Positions 64,000-64,000 of a stretch of DNA of 64,000 bases are shown one piece after another (positions within the stretch are counted from its first letter, which is position 1; every line of letters starts with the position of its first letter). The DNA comes from Haladaptatus sp. DYF46 (GTDB taxonomy: Archaea > Halobacteriota > Halobacteria > Halobacteriales > Haladaptataceae). The notes under the pieces were generated by a model. The model made no database searches. It was not told where the DNA came from and saw only the letters and a program-made list of their open reading frames with translations. The position numbers were made by a program, and so were the translations under genes. Location: NCBI RefSeq assembly GCF_021083305.1, contig NZ_JAJFAY010000007.1, positions 186,001-250,000 on the forward strand, written 5' to 3'.

Positions 64000-64000
64000 T

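Noticed and set aside
1..64000. tRNA, rRNA and insertion sequences
   Set aside because: No tRNA- or rRNA-like sequence and no intact transposase were recognised on either strand.

Overview
The window comes from a haloarchaeon (class Halobacteria). The evidence is acidic proteins rich in Asp and Glu, export dominated by twin-arginine (Tat) signals, a haloarchaeal-type malate synthase, a HalOD1 protein, a Tat lipoprotein solute receptor and an Orc1/Cdc6 initiator. By eye the base composition is near one half G+C, which is low for the group. Genus and replicon cannot be told from the sequence. The orc1/cdc6 gene with a repeat-rich upstream region, together with the accessory gene content, would suit a large secondary replicon.

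Layout. 1-1.4 kb: end of a sugar ABC transporter (receptor tail and ATPase). 1.5-8.5 kb: a small-acid module with a fused FAD/Fe-S 2-hydroxyacid (glycolate or D-lactate type) dehydrogenase, a PAS-GAF protein, an IclR regulator, malate synthase, and a palindrome recurring near the regulator and the synthase. 8.7-30.4 kb: a block of very large secreted proteins carrying dockerin modules, plus two cohesin proteins. 30.6-43.8 kb: a long minus-strand run with TIM-barrel sugar isomerase/epimerase-like enzymes, ebo-type genes (EboB-like TatD, EboC-like UbiA, EboF-like phosphatase superfamily), a BMP-type ABC transporter and a myo-inositol-phosphate synthase, headed by a divergent IclR gene. 45.9-49.6 kb: another dockerin dehydrogenase. 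50-54.4 kb: housekeeping and small genes around orc1/cdc6. 54.9-61.3 kb: a dockerin-tagged multicopper oxidase and one more giant dockerin protein. 61.7-64 kb: VOC protein, Gfo/Idh/MocA oxidoreductase and a truncated sugar isomerase.

Main result. The window encodes what looks like an archaeal cellulosome-like assembly made of oxidoreductases instead of classical glycosidases. Eight proteins carry a two-loop dockerin. Four cohesin domains are present: three in one scaffoldin (26139-27773), which itself ends in a divergent dockerin, and one in a Thr-rich secreted protein (19925-20968). The passengers are four glucose/sorbosone-dehydrogenase-like propellers joined to DUF1080 or ThuA-like domains, one Planctomycete/Verrucomicrobium-type dehydrogenase, one exported TIM-barrel isomerase/lyase-like enzyme and one multicopper oxidase. 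Three of the four GSDH proteins and the PVC-type protein carry type-1 copper cupredoxin domains where related bacterial proteins usually have cytochrome c.

Working model (inference). Outside the cell, carbohydrate is oxidised by propeller dehydrogenases and cleaved or rehydrated by the TIM-barrel and DUF1080 domains, an exported version of the oxidise-eliminate-hydrate route known in bacteria. Electrons pass through tethered cupredoxins to the multicopper oxidase and O2. Products enter by the ABC transporters and meet the cytosolic isomerases and the Gfo/Idh/MocA enzyme. No substrate is proven by the sequence.
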